64,000 nucleotides of DNA from Merluccius polli. Lineage: Eukaryota; Chordata; Actinopteri; Gadiformes; Merlucciidae. Where the stretch lies: the NCBI GenBank assembly GCA_030340625.1, contig JAOPHQ010003485.1, positions 1 through 64,000 on the forward strand, in the 5' to 3' direction. The notes beneath the pieces were generated by a model, which was not told where the DNA came from, ran no database searches, and was given only the letters and a program-made list of their open reading frames with translations. The position numbers and the translations under genes were made by a program. Of this stretch, positions 1 through 11,494 are shown one piece after another (within the stretch, counting starts at the first letter, position 1; each line of letters starts with the position of its first letter).

Positions 1-4
1 TAAA

Positions 5-43
<39 letters not shown>

Positions 44-150
44 ATCGCCTCATATTTTCATTAAGACTGTGTGTGTGTGTGTGTGTGCGTGTGCGTGTGC
101 GTGTGCGTGTGTGTGGTGTGTGTGTGTGTGCGTGTGTGTGTCCGTGTGTG

Positions 151-190
<40 letters not shown>
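5..190. repeat. ATC and TG microsatellites
   Basis: A run of ATC trinucleotides (5-43) is followed by a long TG array with TGCG and TGTC interruptions (69-190). Open frames here only read Thr-His or Cys-Val repeats and are not genes. Confidence 0.97.
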
Positions 191-192
<2 letters not shown>

Positions 193-2127
193 CAGCAGCG
201 GCAAAATCGCGCCGTTGTTTTTGCTCGTCAAATCCTAATGTGCTCAATAAGCCACCGCGATGATTTTTGCAGCGATTAATCGCCGAAATCGTCACCGGGT
301 TTTTTTTTTTTGCATCAAATGACCCGAGATCCGACTATCTGGTGGCGGATTGTCTCCAATATGTCTCGCTGTTTATCAGGGTCTCATTTGGGGTCTGCTG
401 CATACGAAACGGCCTTGTTGAAGCCATCTGCACGGATAGTGAATTATGAAGATAAAACGTATAAAAGAGTATAAAAATTCTCTAAGATTCTGCATTATTT
501 GCTTTGGCATTTTACAGGGTGCAGGCCTACATTGGTTTGGTGATGGCACGACGATACAGGTCTATGGTGTCTTATTTTGAGTTGCCACTGTTGGATACTG
601 AATGCATTGAAAACTATTTGTTTGTAAGGTATAGGCCTAAAGGTGAATTAGTGGCAATTATCCAGTACAATCAAGAGCAAACCAGTTACAGACAGGAGGG
701 CCAATGGGAGCTCTGGACTGGGAGCTCTGGACTGGGATTGTTTGTTAAGTCAGAGATTCTCAATAAAGTTCCCTAACCCAAACCTCTAAGGAGACTGGGT
801 CAGAGCAGTCCCAGTGAGCTGCTGTCTGTCTAAGCCTATATTTATACTCCAGGACATCAGAGCTGACCATTAAGTATCCGCTGGTCAGCATTTATAAGTG
901 TGTGTATAATGGAAACAGAATTTGAAGGGAATTGAGATCTATATGTTGAATACTGCAAGTGGATAGTTGGTAAGAGCTCGCTTTCACACTAAGTAGACGT
1001 TTGTTTGTTGAAGTGTTTGTTTCTGGACAATATAGACAACACAAGACCATGAGTCCATGAGCAATTCTGTTTTAAAAAATAATGGTACAAATGCATAAAA
1101 TGCAACAAGTCATGCCACAGACCATTTCTAACTCAAGCAGTGCTTCGATTGATGTCTGAAATGTCACATTCGACACTTGACATCGTCTAATTCTCTACTT
1201 GCTGTTTTAGGGTGTCAAATAATAACACTCTTTTTAGGAATAATAATAATACCATCACACGTGTCTGGAGGTCTGGATCCGCGACTGTATCTGCTCAAAT
1301 TCCTCTTCTCTGTTTTTCAGGTCATTGGCTAGTGATGCAGACAGTCACTGACCTGAAAAGTTAGAGACGGTCATTCTGTATGGCAGTATCTGAGAGCGCC
1401 CTGATACACCCAGAACTGATGATCCCAGCAGGGCATAGCTTTAATCAAACCAGAATCACACACACACACACACACACAGTTGTCTTCCACAGTCATTGTC
1501 ATTGCTGATTTGGGCCTTGGTAAAGTTATTCTCAAAGATCGGAGATTATTTTCAGAGGCCGTGTTGCATCAGGCAGGTTTTTAAAACATTGACGTAATTC
1601 TGTTGGGTGGACCAGATGGGTACCAGCGGTTGATCATACTCACCAAACTACTGGTGAGGACGGAGTATGTTTGAATGAGTTCAGAGCTAAATGATGGTTA
1701 ATGGAGCAGGTGGTTCTCATTGTTTTATCTCCTACATCTCCTACATGTGTTTCATGTCCTCTTCATACTTATGTTATGTTATGATACTGTTGTGCTATGA
1801 GTTGAATGTGTAGTGCCGAACGCTCGGATACATAGAATAGTTTGGAGTGGGAGGATGGTTTTGACTGGTTTAAAAATACAGTAGAGAAACCATGCAGTAT
1901 AGTTTTTGTAGTGCAAAGACGAGTCTCCATTTGTTCCTATACGCTATGATTACTTGGCTATGAATTGTTCACAGTAACAAACATGTTTTATTGTATTTTT
2001 TATGTGCTCATTTAGACATCATCCGGGAGCATAAGCCCACTCCTACCATCGTTTTAAGTACACTTTTGTGTTTTGCATTTGACACAACCCAAATACCCAG
2101 CCTTGCCTTTTCCTTACCTCTTTCTAG
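191..2127 (+). other. Upstream intron of tmem240; no exon seen
   Basis: The next recognisable feature is a splice acceptor ending at 2127, so this stretch reads as intron. I searched it for the N-terminal part of TMEM240 (membrane segment, then a Cys-rich CHCNCGR-like end) and did not find it, so the first coding exon probably lies before the window. A short CA run is at 1458-1478. Nothing else is recognised. Confidence 0.6.
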
Positions 2128-2337
2128 ACATCACGTCCACTACGTGATCCCGTACGATGGAGACCACTCCTTGGTGGATTCCTCAGAGAACTACTTTGTG
2201 AGCGACAGCGTGACAAAGCAGGAGATGGACTTAATGCTGGGCTTGCTGTTGGGCTTCTGCATCAGTTGGCTGCTGCTGTGGATGGACGGGCTGCTCCACT
2301 GTGCCGTCCGCGGCCTGGCGGGCCAGCCGGTACTATG
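2128..2337 (+). CDS. tmem240: tmem240 internal exon (transmembrane protein 240), frameshifted
   Basis: TMEM240 is a small brain-enriched membrane protein; human variants cause spinocerebellar ataxia 21. The acceptor (tttctag) ends at 2127 and the donor (gtaagc) starts at 2338. The exon reads HHVHYVIPYDGDHS, then SENYFVSDSVTKQEMDLM, then a hydrophobic segment LGLLLGFCISWLLLWMDG and LHCAVR, nearly identical to the vertebrate family. After LHCAVR the frame breaks. As written it gives GLAGQPVLW and a stop across the donor, while removing one G at 2312/2313 gives A-W-R-A-S-R-Y-Y, as expected, and joins the last exon in phase. The exon is 210 nt where 209 would keep frame. Either the assembly has a one-base insertion or this allele is broken. 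Confidence 0.9.
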
Positions 2338-2430
2338 GTAAGCCAGCTCAGCGTTCTCCAACATGGACCCCCACAGCCCAGGCAGAGGACCACTTCATCT
2401 ACACCACACCACTTCCTTTGAACTCATAGC

Positions 2431-2431
2431 A

Positions 2432-2468
<37 letters not shown>

Positions 2469-2897
2469 GTTATTATTATTGTTATTAGAATATAGTATCA
2501 TTATTAATATTATAGTGGCCTAGGAACTAATATTATACAATTACCATATAGGATTATTGTTAATATAGTAGTGCCCTAGGAACTAATATTATACAATTAG
2601 GATTATTATTAATATAGTAGTGCCCTAGGAACTAATATTATACTATTACCTATAGGATTCGTATTAATATAATTGTGGCCTAGGAACAAATATTATACAA
2701 TTACCATATAGGATTATTGTTAATATAGTAGTGCCCTAGGAACTAATATTATACAATTAGGATTATTATTAATATAGTAGTGCCCTAGGAACTAATATTA
2801 TACTATTACCTATAGGATTCGTATTAATATAATTGTGGCCTAGGAACAAATATTATATTACCATATGGGATTATTATTAATATAGTAGTGGCCTAGG
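2431..2897. repeat. ATT microsatellite followed by AT-rich tandem repeat
   Basis: ATT units (2431-2488) pass into degenerate units carrying the phrase GCCCTAGGAACTAATATTAT. Two larger copies of about 160 bp start near 2551 and 2711, built from smaller subunits of about 55 bp, so the array has a higher-order structure. Confidence 0.9.
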
Positions 2898-3067
2898 AGT
2901 TTAAAATGGAAGAAGCTGAGGCATACTTCAATTTCTGGTCTTAACCATAAACAACACTCAACATATATCATATTTAACAAATTCAACAAATATTATTTTA
3001 CATTTTAATCTTTGCTTTGTAGCTATAACAAAGCAAAATCCTAATCTTTACCAGTACTCCCTGGAAC

Positions 3068-4316
3068 CTGCTCACGTACCGGTTCACGTACCCATAGGGT
3101 TAGCGTACCCCTAGGGTTAGCGTACCCCTAGGGTTGGCGTACCCCTAGGGTTAGCGTACCCCTAGGGTTGGCGTACCCCTAGGGTTAGCATACCCATAGG
3201 GTTGGCGTACCCCTAGGGTTAGCGTACCCCTAGGGTTGGCGTACCCCTAGGGTTGGCGTATCCCTAGGGGTTAGCGTACCCCTAGGGTTGGCGTACCCCT
3301 AGGGTTGGCGTATCCCTAGGGTTAGCGTACCCCTAGGGTTGGCGTACCCCTAGGGTTGGCGTATCCCTAGGGTTAGCGTACCCCTAGGGTTGGCGTACCC
3401 CTAGGGTTGGCGTACCCCTAGGGTTAGCGTACCCCTAGGGTTAGCGTACCCCTAGGGTTAGCCTACCCCTAGGGTTGGGCGTACCCATAGGGTTAGCGTA
3501 CCCCTAGGGTTAGCGTACCCATAGGGTTAGCGTACCCCTAGGGTTAGCGTACCCCTAGGGTTGGCGTACCCCTAGGGTTGGCGTACCCCTAGGGTTAGCG
3601 TACCCCTAGGGTTAGCGTACCCCTAGGGTTGGCGTACCCCTAGGGTTGGCGTACCCCTAGGGTTAGCGTACCCCTAGGGTTGGCGTACCCATAGGGTTAG
3701 CGTACCCCTAGGGTTAGCGTACCCATAGGGTTGGCGTACCCCTAGGGTTGGCGTACCCATAGGGTTGGCGTACCCATAGGGTTGGCGTACCCCTAGGGTT
3801 AGCGTACCCATAGGGTTGGCGTACCCCTAGGGTTAGCGTACCCATAGGGTTGGCGTACCCCTAGGGTTGGCGTACCCCTAGGGTTAGCGTACCCCTAGGG
3901 TTAGCGTACCCCTAGGGTTGGCGTACCCGTAGGGTTGGCGTACCCCTAGGGTTAGCGTACCCCTAGGGTTAGCGTACCCCTAGGGTTGGCGTACCCATAG
4001 GGTTGGCGTACCCATAGGGTTGGCGTACCCCTAGGGTTGGCGTACCCCTAGGGTTGGCGTACCCATAGGGTTGGCGTACCCATAGGGTTGGCGTACCCCT
4101 AGGGTTAGCGTACCCATAGGGTTGGCGTACCCCTAGGGTTGGCGTACCCCTAGGGTTAGCGTACCCCTAGGGTTGGCGTACCCCTAGGGTTGGCGTACCC
4201 CTAGGGTTGGCGTACCCCTAGGGTTAGCGTACCCCTAGGGTTGGCGTACCCCTAGGGTTGGCGTACCCCTAGGGTTGGCGTACCCCTAGGGTTGGCGTAC
4301 CCCTAGGGTTAGCGTA
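3068..4316. repeat. 17-bp minisatellite (about 72 copies)
   Basis: The unit is GCGTACCCCTAGGGTTG or a close variant. Two positions vary: CCCC or CCCA before TAGGG, and TTG or TTA at the unit end. A few units are one base longer or shorter. Each unit contains the palindrome CCCTAGGG and a TAGGGTTAG-like phrase that resembles, but is not, the telomere repeat. Confidence 0.97.
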
Positions 4317-5133
4317 CCGAACCCCCGGTTGGGAAACACTTGGCTGACAAAACCTCAGCTCTGTGGATCCCGGGGAAGGCCAGGGGGGTAAGGAAAGCCA
4401 GCTGCTTAAAGTCAGCTGCTTACCAATGAATGATACATAAGAGCTGCAAAATATGAAGCTATACATATGTATAGCTTAACAGTATTATGGAATGTAATAA
4501 TAGTTGTTATTATTTGTATTATTGCTGAAACCTGTTAGTATAAGGTAGTTGTGATTCTATTTTCTATTTTCTAGACAGTGCCATTAATGGATAAACAAAG
4601 TATCAAAAGACATTTGTGCTTATATGTAAGGAAAAGTAATCAGTCTGAAAGCGCCTTAAACTAGATTTTGAGATGTGGAGCTGCAAATTGCCAGTAGCTT
4701 TTGCGAATTAAGAGCAGAGAGAATTCCTTCTGTTAAATCAATGAGAGGGAGAGACTCAGTGGAGAGGTTTCCAGTGAAGACACAGATACAGTATATGTGA
4801 AATCATTTTATTGTAGTCGGACTCGCTAAACACATCCATTTTTGATGTACTATGGCAAGTTACTGGCAATTAATCCGTTTGTCAGTCAAGACATCCCCTT
4901 ATTCATATATATAAACGCTGAAAATTCTGGCTGTCTAAACTCTTGAATGGAGGGCACTCAATGGGATCAGGTCTGTACTGCAGTCTGGTCACAAGACACT
5001 GGCCTCGATGGAAGACGCTACCATGCGAACGCTATTCTTGATTTCACTATCACATTAATGCCGTTTGAATAAATCAGTTGGATTTTATATGAGTTCTTTT
5101 AATGCCTAGTTTTATAGAGACAGCAGAGACAGC

Positions 5134-5134
<1 letters not shown>

Positions 5135-5181
<47 letters not shown>

Positions 5182-5191
5182 CCCCAATGCT

Positions 5192-5225
<34 letters not shown>

Positions 5226-5378
5226 GGATGTGATGCTGAGGCTAGGTCAGGTTTGTTTAGTCCTCTAGTCGATGGGGAGTGAAGGTGAGGCTGAGGGGGA
5301 TGGGGAGGAGTATGCTGTCATAGACACACACACGTACACGTCTCCAGAGCTAAAAATAGAATGACCATCTGTATTGGT

Positions 5379-5432
<54 letters not shown>
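5135..5432. repeat. GA, GT and CA microsatellites
   Basis: GA (about 5139-5178), GT (5192-5224) and CA (5383-5432) arrays lie within 300 bp. Unique sequence between them shows no coding sign. A further CA array is at 6011-6049. Confidence 0.95.
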
Positions 5433-5433
<1 letters not shown>

Positions 5434-6010
5434 ATTTTCCTCATTCCTTTTATAGAGCTCCACGCCTTACCCCCTTGGGAAGTGTATTCCTGGACTTCTA
5501 CCCTTTTCGAAAAAAACGTCGGGAAGACGAAGCATTTTATTTGTCTTTCATTCTTGATTTTCATTCAAATCACATATCACGTGATTTGATGAGTATACCC
5601 AATGGTATTTCCCAAACAGTTTAACTCATGATCGAAATCTCTATTCTTCTATTCTCTGCCGTCTCTCCCCTCTCTCTCTCACTATGGATACCCTTCAGAG
5701 CAGTCCCTGTATAGCAGCTATAAATAACCCCCCCACACACTGCTCTGCTTCCTCCCCCCCACTAGCACAGATCCGTCTGCTGGCCTAAGACAAGATGCTA
5801 CGCGGTTCGCTGTCTCCAGCCATTCATGTTTCCGTGTACTTGTTGGTCAGTCTTCGTTTACCGACGCCTCGGGTCGCCTACTGCTAACACAGGCGGCGCA
5901 CAAAGAGCGGTTACAACCCAATGAGGCGTTCGGCACGCGAGGAGGCAGTGCTGATTATTGCACTCTGCGAGCCTGTGTGCATTCAGCACCTGCTTAACCC
6001 TCGTTTTACT

Positions 6011-6051
<41 letters not shown>

Positions 6052-6435
6052 ATAGTTTTTTCTACCCGAAATGAAGCGTCGCCAAGAAACGAACGTCACA
6101 GCGACGCACGTGCGACACACGTCAAGTGCAAAGCGCGGAGAACCAAGGGCGTTCGGGGCAATCTGCTTCCTCGTCCAGTTATTGACCGCACCAATCTACC
6201 TCGTTGTTGACGTCACTCTGTGTTCAGCGTAGGAGGGCTCCACCGCTTCACTTCCCAGAATTAAAAGTCGTTAAAAAACCCAAGATATACCGGGTGGTCT
6301 TTTAGGCTTTAAGATATAGACTGGCTCTTTTATCAAGCACCTCAAACACTGGGCTTTTAGCCTGCACAAGTGTCACAGCTGTGAAAACATAGGCCTAACT
6401 CAAAGTTATGCCTATATATATATATATATATATAT

Positions 6436-6675
6436 TAGAGATGGGCATAGATTAAATTCTTTAATCTAGATTAATCTAATGGTAATCTTGAAATTAATCT
6501 AGGTTAATCTAGATTAAAGTGGCTCCTTTAAATGATGTCGAAGGTGTCCATAATATGTGTTTGCTACCTAAATAATGGGGGGGGGGGGGGGGGGCGATAT
6601 ATCGGTGCTAAAAATATTATCGCCGATAAGAGTCTCGCGTTATCGCAGCGCGGTAACACCGATAACGGCCCATCA

Positions 6676-6680
<5 letters not shown>
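6436..6680. mobile_element. Probable transposon scrap with TTAATCTAGATTAATC motif
   Basis: The stretch has repeated self-complementary TTAATCTAGATTAATC phrases, a poly-G run (6578-6594) and a segment ending GGCCCATCACTAAT. That end resembles the TAGTGATGGG-type ends of teleost DNA transposons. The family and borders are not determined. Confidence 0.4.
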
Positions 6681-6727
<47 letters not shown>

Positions 6728-6836
6728 GATAAATAAATGTTAATGTAAATACAAAAACATATTTTTTTCATGTTTTTCTTAATTAACAACCCTCTCCCCC
6801 TACCGCCCCTCCCCCCCCCCCCCCCCCCCCCCCCCC
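6676..6836. repeat. TA microsatellite and poly-C tract beside a splice acceptor
   Basis: A TA array (6676-6722) and a poly-C run (about 6809-6836) directly precede the terminal tmem240 exon, so the poly-C forms the polypyrimidine tract of that acceptor. Lengths in such tracts are unreliable in assemblies. Confidence 0.9.
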
Positions 6837-6838
6837 AG

Positions 6839-6993
6839 ACACCCCCTCCTGGTCGTGGCTGCCCCAGTTCTGCAACCTGCGAGACCTGCGGCGTCGCTCC
6901 CAACACCGGCAGCTAGAGGACTCCAGCGGCAACATGGTTCACATCAAGCAGAAGCTGTACCACAACGGCCACCCCAGCCCCCGCCACCTCTAA
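6839..6993 (+). CDS. tmem240: tmem240 terminal coding exon
   Basis: The acceptor ends at 6838. Joined to TATG from the previous exon, the frame reads Y-D-T-P-S-W-S-W-L-P-Q-F, then a basic stretch, then GNMVHIKQKLYHNGHPSPRHL, the conserved C-terminus of TMEM240, with TAA at 6991-6993. This frame is shifted by one base from the frame of the upstream exon as written, which supports a one-base insertion at 2312/2313. The last residues match the human protein almost exactly, so the exon is under constraint. Confidence 0.92.
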
Positions 6994-8230
6994 ATCTGAA
7001 ACACCTGAGGGACTCAAGTAAACTACATCCCCCCCCCCCCCACACCCCCAAATACTTCCTTCTCCCATCTTAAGTCCCTAAAACTGCTCCATTGCCAACA
7101 GATGCCTCAGAACCTGGAGAAAACTGTCCTGCTCTACCACTAGTACGAGTACGACCACTTGTACTCCCACTGGTACCACTACCAGTGCTAAGTCTTTACC
7201 ACTTATACTTGTTAACCTGGACACCCACCAATGCCCACCCCTCCATAACATGACTTTCTTAGGACAAAGAAGGAAAAAAGAAAACCTGCCAAACAACACA
7301 ACACTAAATGTCCCGGAAGTTAAAAAAAACGGACGACGCCAGGAGGGTCCACGTTCAAATCTTGTGTTACGTCCATGTGAACTGCTGTGAGGAGGGAGGA
7401 GGAAGAAAAGAACAAAAAAAAGTTTAAGGTTATTTTATTTATTTTTTCTGTATAGAGAGACATTTTGTGTGTTTATTGTTCAACTTGGCATGCTCTTTTA
7501 GAACAGGGTAAGATGTGGGTGTAGTTTGTAAAATGGCGCAGTGAGAATGGAGTGTCATGCGTTCTTTCTCTTTTCTCTATGAGTGGGTTGGGTTGGGGGG
7601 GAGGGGGAGGGGGGGGGCTGAACATTTTTGTGATGAAATGGTTAGACTGCTGCTTCTGTAAATAATTATACATATTGGGTATGTGGGATTCCTCAACGGG
7701 TGTGTGTGTGTGTGTGGGGAGGGTGACATTTTTTGTCTTGGTAGTTTACAGATAGAAACCTTTGTGGAGGTAACTGACTTGTGAATGGCGGTACCAGTAT
7801 TGAACTGAACTGGAGCACATGTCTGGTTGAAAACTAGATGTAATCAATTTGATTTCTGCAACTACAAAAAGAACAAAACACTGGTTGATTCGCTTTGTTA
7901 CTTTGTCAATTCAATGAATGTACTACTTTTCTTTGTTGTAAATATGTGAGTGGGAGTGGAGCTCTTGTTCTGGGGTCAGGGTTTTCCTTGCCATATTATC
8001 GGCCAAACAAGACGGAACTGATCTGTGCTTCTCTCTGTCCTTGTTGTCAGTGCTGTTTTTATTTATCATGATTCATGACAGTTTTGATGCACCCAATTCC
8101 CTCAAAGCTATCAGGAGCAACCAGCCTATCTGCGCAAGGAACCCTGACCCAAGCCCCGCCTCCTCTCTGTCCAGACATTGCTGTTGTGAGGATGAAATGT
8201 CTGTTTTATTAAAAGTGCCGTTGAAGCACA
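6994..8230 (+). other. tmem240: Probable tmem240 3' UTR
   Basis: Non-coding sequence follows the stop, with poly-C (about 7030), poly-G (about 7596-7617) and GT tracts. ATTAAA at 8208-8213 is a candidate polyadenylation signal. The true transcript end is inferred. Confidence 0.45.
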
Positions 8231-10124
8231 TCAGTGGGCCCTGATGCTTGTGTCACTCTGAACATGAGGTCTAACAGAATCCCAGGCTGCTGCCAAATCA
8301 TATTCACAACCTATTTATCACGCAGAAGGCTCCTGTCAGACGGTATTTATATAGTCTAGATACTTTTGTAAACATATTATTTCTAAGGCATTGATATGGT
8401 AATTTATATTTTTTTTAGGGAAACAGTATATTACATTGAACAAAATTACAATGAATTACAAGAATCCTCAGCTGAGAAATAGTGGTAGTGATTTAATGCT
8501 GTGTGTGTTTAAAGCACATCATCCTTCTAGCAACCATCAAAATTCATATTATTTCTTACATTTTGGTCACCAGCTACATTCATTCCACTGTGTTCAGCTC
8601 AGTGTCGTTGTGGTTGACATCTTAAATGTCAGCTTCAAGAAGACTTCCAGCATTCAGAGGTGTGAAAAACCTTGTGTAACGATCAAATGTGTGTCTTTAG
8701 TCTTTAGTCGCCCTATCAGAGACAGCTGTTGTGTCTGCTTTGCCTACCACTTCATATGCCACTACCTCTGTCTCCTTGGCAACACCAGATACTACAGCCT
8801 CTTTCTCGTTACCAGCCTCTGTTGCTATGGTTTCAAGATTCTTGGCAGTCTCTGCTGATAATGTCTCTGCTGCCACAGCAAAGTACTGTCAAAATCCTGT
8901 GTATTTTAGTGAAACTGCTGGACTCGGATGTATCTCCAGGAATGTTAGTGTAGACTCAGCCTCCATTGAGCCAAAGTGCTGGACTCAGATTAATCTCCAG
9001 TAATGTTAGTGTTCATAGACCCATCAATCCTTTAGTCAAAGTATCTCCAGTAATGTACCTCCCTGTCCAAACTTTTTTCAAACTCCTGTTGCTATGACCT
9101 CGGATGCAGAGCTGCAACCACAGCAGCCATAGGCTTAACTAATATGAAAATCTCCATGGCAACAGTCTTACAGAGCAACCTCAGTGTAGAACACCTTTAC
9201 CCTTTTCATGATACATTTAAGTGCAAACGTCTCCAGCTCCATGAAAAACCCAAAGTTGATCCAAACACTGCCCAAGAGGTCAGTAAAGCCTATCTGTAAG
9301 CATTTACTAATTTAAAGATTACAAGTCATTATCAAATCTTGTCGGAGGATATCAGATCATGTTGTGTATGACTCTACAGTTTGTCATCATTCTCATTTGT
9401 GTCCTGTCTGATATGGGCTCTACAACAAAACAAAATTGCGTTATATTTGATGTGTGTGGCCACAAACCCATCTTAACCCAAAAGATAATGTTGCATGTAA
9501 CACATAATAGGACTACAATTGGATTAAGGGTTTCACAGCAAACCACAAAAAGACAAGAAGGCTTGAACAGAGATTTCACTCAACTAATTTCGATGAATAT
9601 TGTGGCTCAATGCCTGTTTGGGTTATAATAGTAGTTGGGGGCCAAGCAAAAAGTGCAAGTTACCCTATTGTAATTGTTATTCATCTTTTTTTTGTTTTTT
9701 TTTAAACTTTTAACTTTACTTTGTATAATTCTAGCACAATTTGTCTACAGCCGACGGCATTGTGTGTGGCTCTTTCACATTGCTTGTCCACCGTTAGGTT
9801 AAAGAGAATGCATTGTGTGTGGGTGGAGGAATACAGCTGGCTGGGTAAAGGAAAACTAACAGATAGCTGTTACACAACACATTGTTGTGCACTAACCTGA
9901 CACATAGCTGCTGAATGATATATATGACTATTACAGATGAGCTGCTATTTAGGCTAAGTGTGGTTCTATGTTACTATTCTGAGCTGGTGAAACCATCTGG
10001 TGTGAAGTCCTGTAGGCTTCACAATATGTCAGCGTAGTTTGTGAAGATGGTTGTGGCCTTGGTTGGGGAGATTACATTAATTAAAAAGGGAAAGAAAATG
10101 ATGTCTATTCACCATTGCAATATG
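8231..10124. other. Intergenic, no feature recognised
   Basis: There are open frames of up to 140 codons, but none resembles a known protein or shows splice structure. A short self-similar stretch lies at 8920-9010. I see no gene. Confidence 0.6.
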
Positions 10125-10230
10125 TACTACAAACCTCAATTCCAAAAAGGTTGGGACAGTGACAGTGTATAATATGTATATACAAACAGAAAGCAATGGT
10201 TTGCAAATCCTTTTTGACCTGTATTCAATC
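10125..10230. mobile_element. Teleost interspersed repeat end
   Basis: The phrase CTCAATTCCAAAAAGGTTGG and the following AAAGCAATGGTTTGCAAATC are hallmarks of a very common fish DNA-transposon repeat. Only this end is present before diverging. I do not assign a superfamily. Confidence 0.55.
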
Positions 10231-10239
10231 GAAACCTCC

Positions 10240-10740
10240 TCTCCTCTCAACCTTCAGGCATCCTCTCGCCTAACCCTCCAGGGTTCCCCAATACGTGTAG
10301 CCGGCAGTGTCCAGGAAACACAAGAGTTGAGTCCATCAGACAATCGAACCCTTTCCAAAGGCTGGACAAAGACAAAACACAACCAGACAAAGGAGGAACA
10401 GTGTATCTATGATTCTGACAGATACAACTGTTAAAAATACACTGGAAGAGGATCAAAAAAGCAAAAGCCGAAAGCAGAAAAGGAGACGAGAGGAGAAGAA
10501 AAACATAGAGACTGGAAGGCAACAAAAAGCAAGTTCAAGAAAACAAAGGACCCGGAGACCTCATGGGGTGAGTATGAAGTGCCCTGTGTGTTGTCTGCAG
10601 GGAGCTCTTTTCACATCCTAAACCAGAAGAAGTGTGTAAAGTGTGTCAACTGCACTAGATGGGCCCGCCAAGCATGTACTCCAGGAACAACCTCTTACAT
10701 CTGTCACCACTGTATCTCAGATCGAGAGAAAACACACACC
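10240..10740 (+). pseudogene. Decayed C-terminus of a pogo/Tigger-like transposase
   Basis: A frame starting near 10409 reads ILTDTTVKNTLEEDQKSKSR and then a Lys/Arg-rich linker and MKCPVC. After a frameshift near 10610 the text continues CVKCVNCTRWARQACT and SYICHHCISD. This order (basic linker, CxxC, WA..C, CxxC) is the PHD-like zinc-binding tail found after DDE domains of many CENP-B/Tigger-like fish transposases. The frameshift and the lack of a DDE core show it is a relic. Confidence 0.5.
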
Positions 10741-11494
10741 CACACACACTTTACACATCTTTCCCATTAGCGCAGCATCAATCTCACAAATAGACTTAAA
10801 ACTCCTTGTAAGCCTGTATCAGATAGATGAAGTACGCCTACCTCACAACATTTCGACCATAATTTAAAAAACCAAAACGTATATGTTCATACAAAAAAAG
10901 AGAAGTATACTGTGAGGGGCTGAGAGGTAATAGAGTAATAGTGCTTCTGGCGACATCCAGTGGCGGCTTAGAGAACCACCAGCCTAACTCCCTAACCTCC
11001 ACACCTGCATCGTGTTGGGTTCATGAGCCCAGCCATTGGCAAGCAAAAAAGGCCTGACCGAAGCAGGTTGGTGGGGCTGCAGGAGAGTAGAGATGTTTAA
11101 TTCAGATACTAACGGCTAAGCCGGTTATCAGCCTGGCCCAGAGAGGGGATCGCCGAGTGACTCAGAGAATTGTGTTTGTTCAAAAAATGTGTTTTTTGTT
11201 CTGTGTTTCAATAAACAGACGGCTGGTCTTGCCCAGCACAGAGCCGGAGGGGGGACACCAAAGCTGCAATGGTCTAATGTTGGCAGAGAGGCACAAACGA
11301 CCGTCTTCCATAGCAGATTACCGCCTGCAGCTCTGGGAACCCCCTGGAGTGGGTCCATGCGGCTTGTGGTACTGCGCCGGCATACGTTGCTCCACATCCG
11401 AGAGGAGGGGGCACCGAAAATGCAGCAGGCCTGTCCGCTAGTTTCATCTCCTCTGTCTTTGCTTGAGCCAACCGCCACCTCACCCCTTAAAGGT
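10741..11494. other. Intergenic, no feature recognised
   Basis: Unique-looking sequence with overlapping open frames on both strands at 11128-11593 and no family resemblance. Nothing supported. Confidence 0.5.

Larger units (their letters stand above)
2338..6838 (+). other. tmem240: tmem240 intron, repeat-filled
   Basis: The 4.5 kb intron lies between the internal and terminal coding exons. It holds an ATT microsatellite, an AT-rich tandem repeat, a 1.25 kb 17-bp minisatellite, GA, GT, CA, TA, poly-G and poly-C tracts and a probable transposon scrap. A GC-rich stretch with CpGs (about 5790-6240) is also present. No convincing exon was seen inside. Confidence 0.8.

Noticed and set aside
8436..9003. 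Overlapping open frames of 74-140 codons
   Set aside because: No family resemblance and no splice structure.
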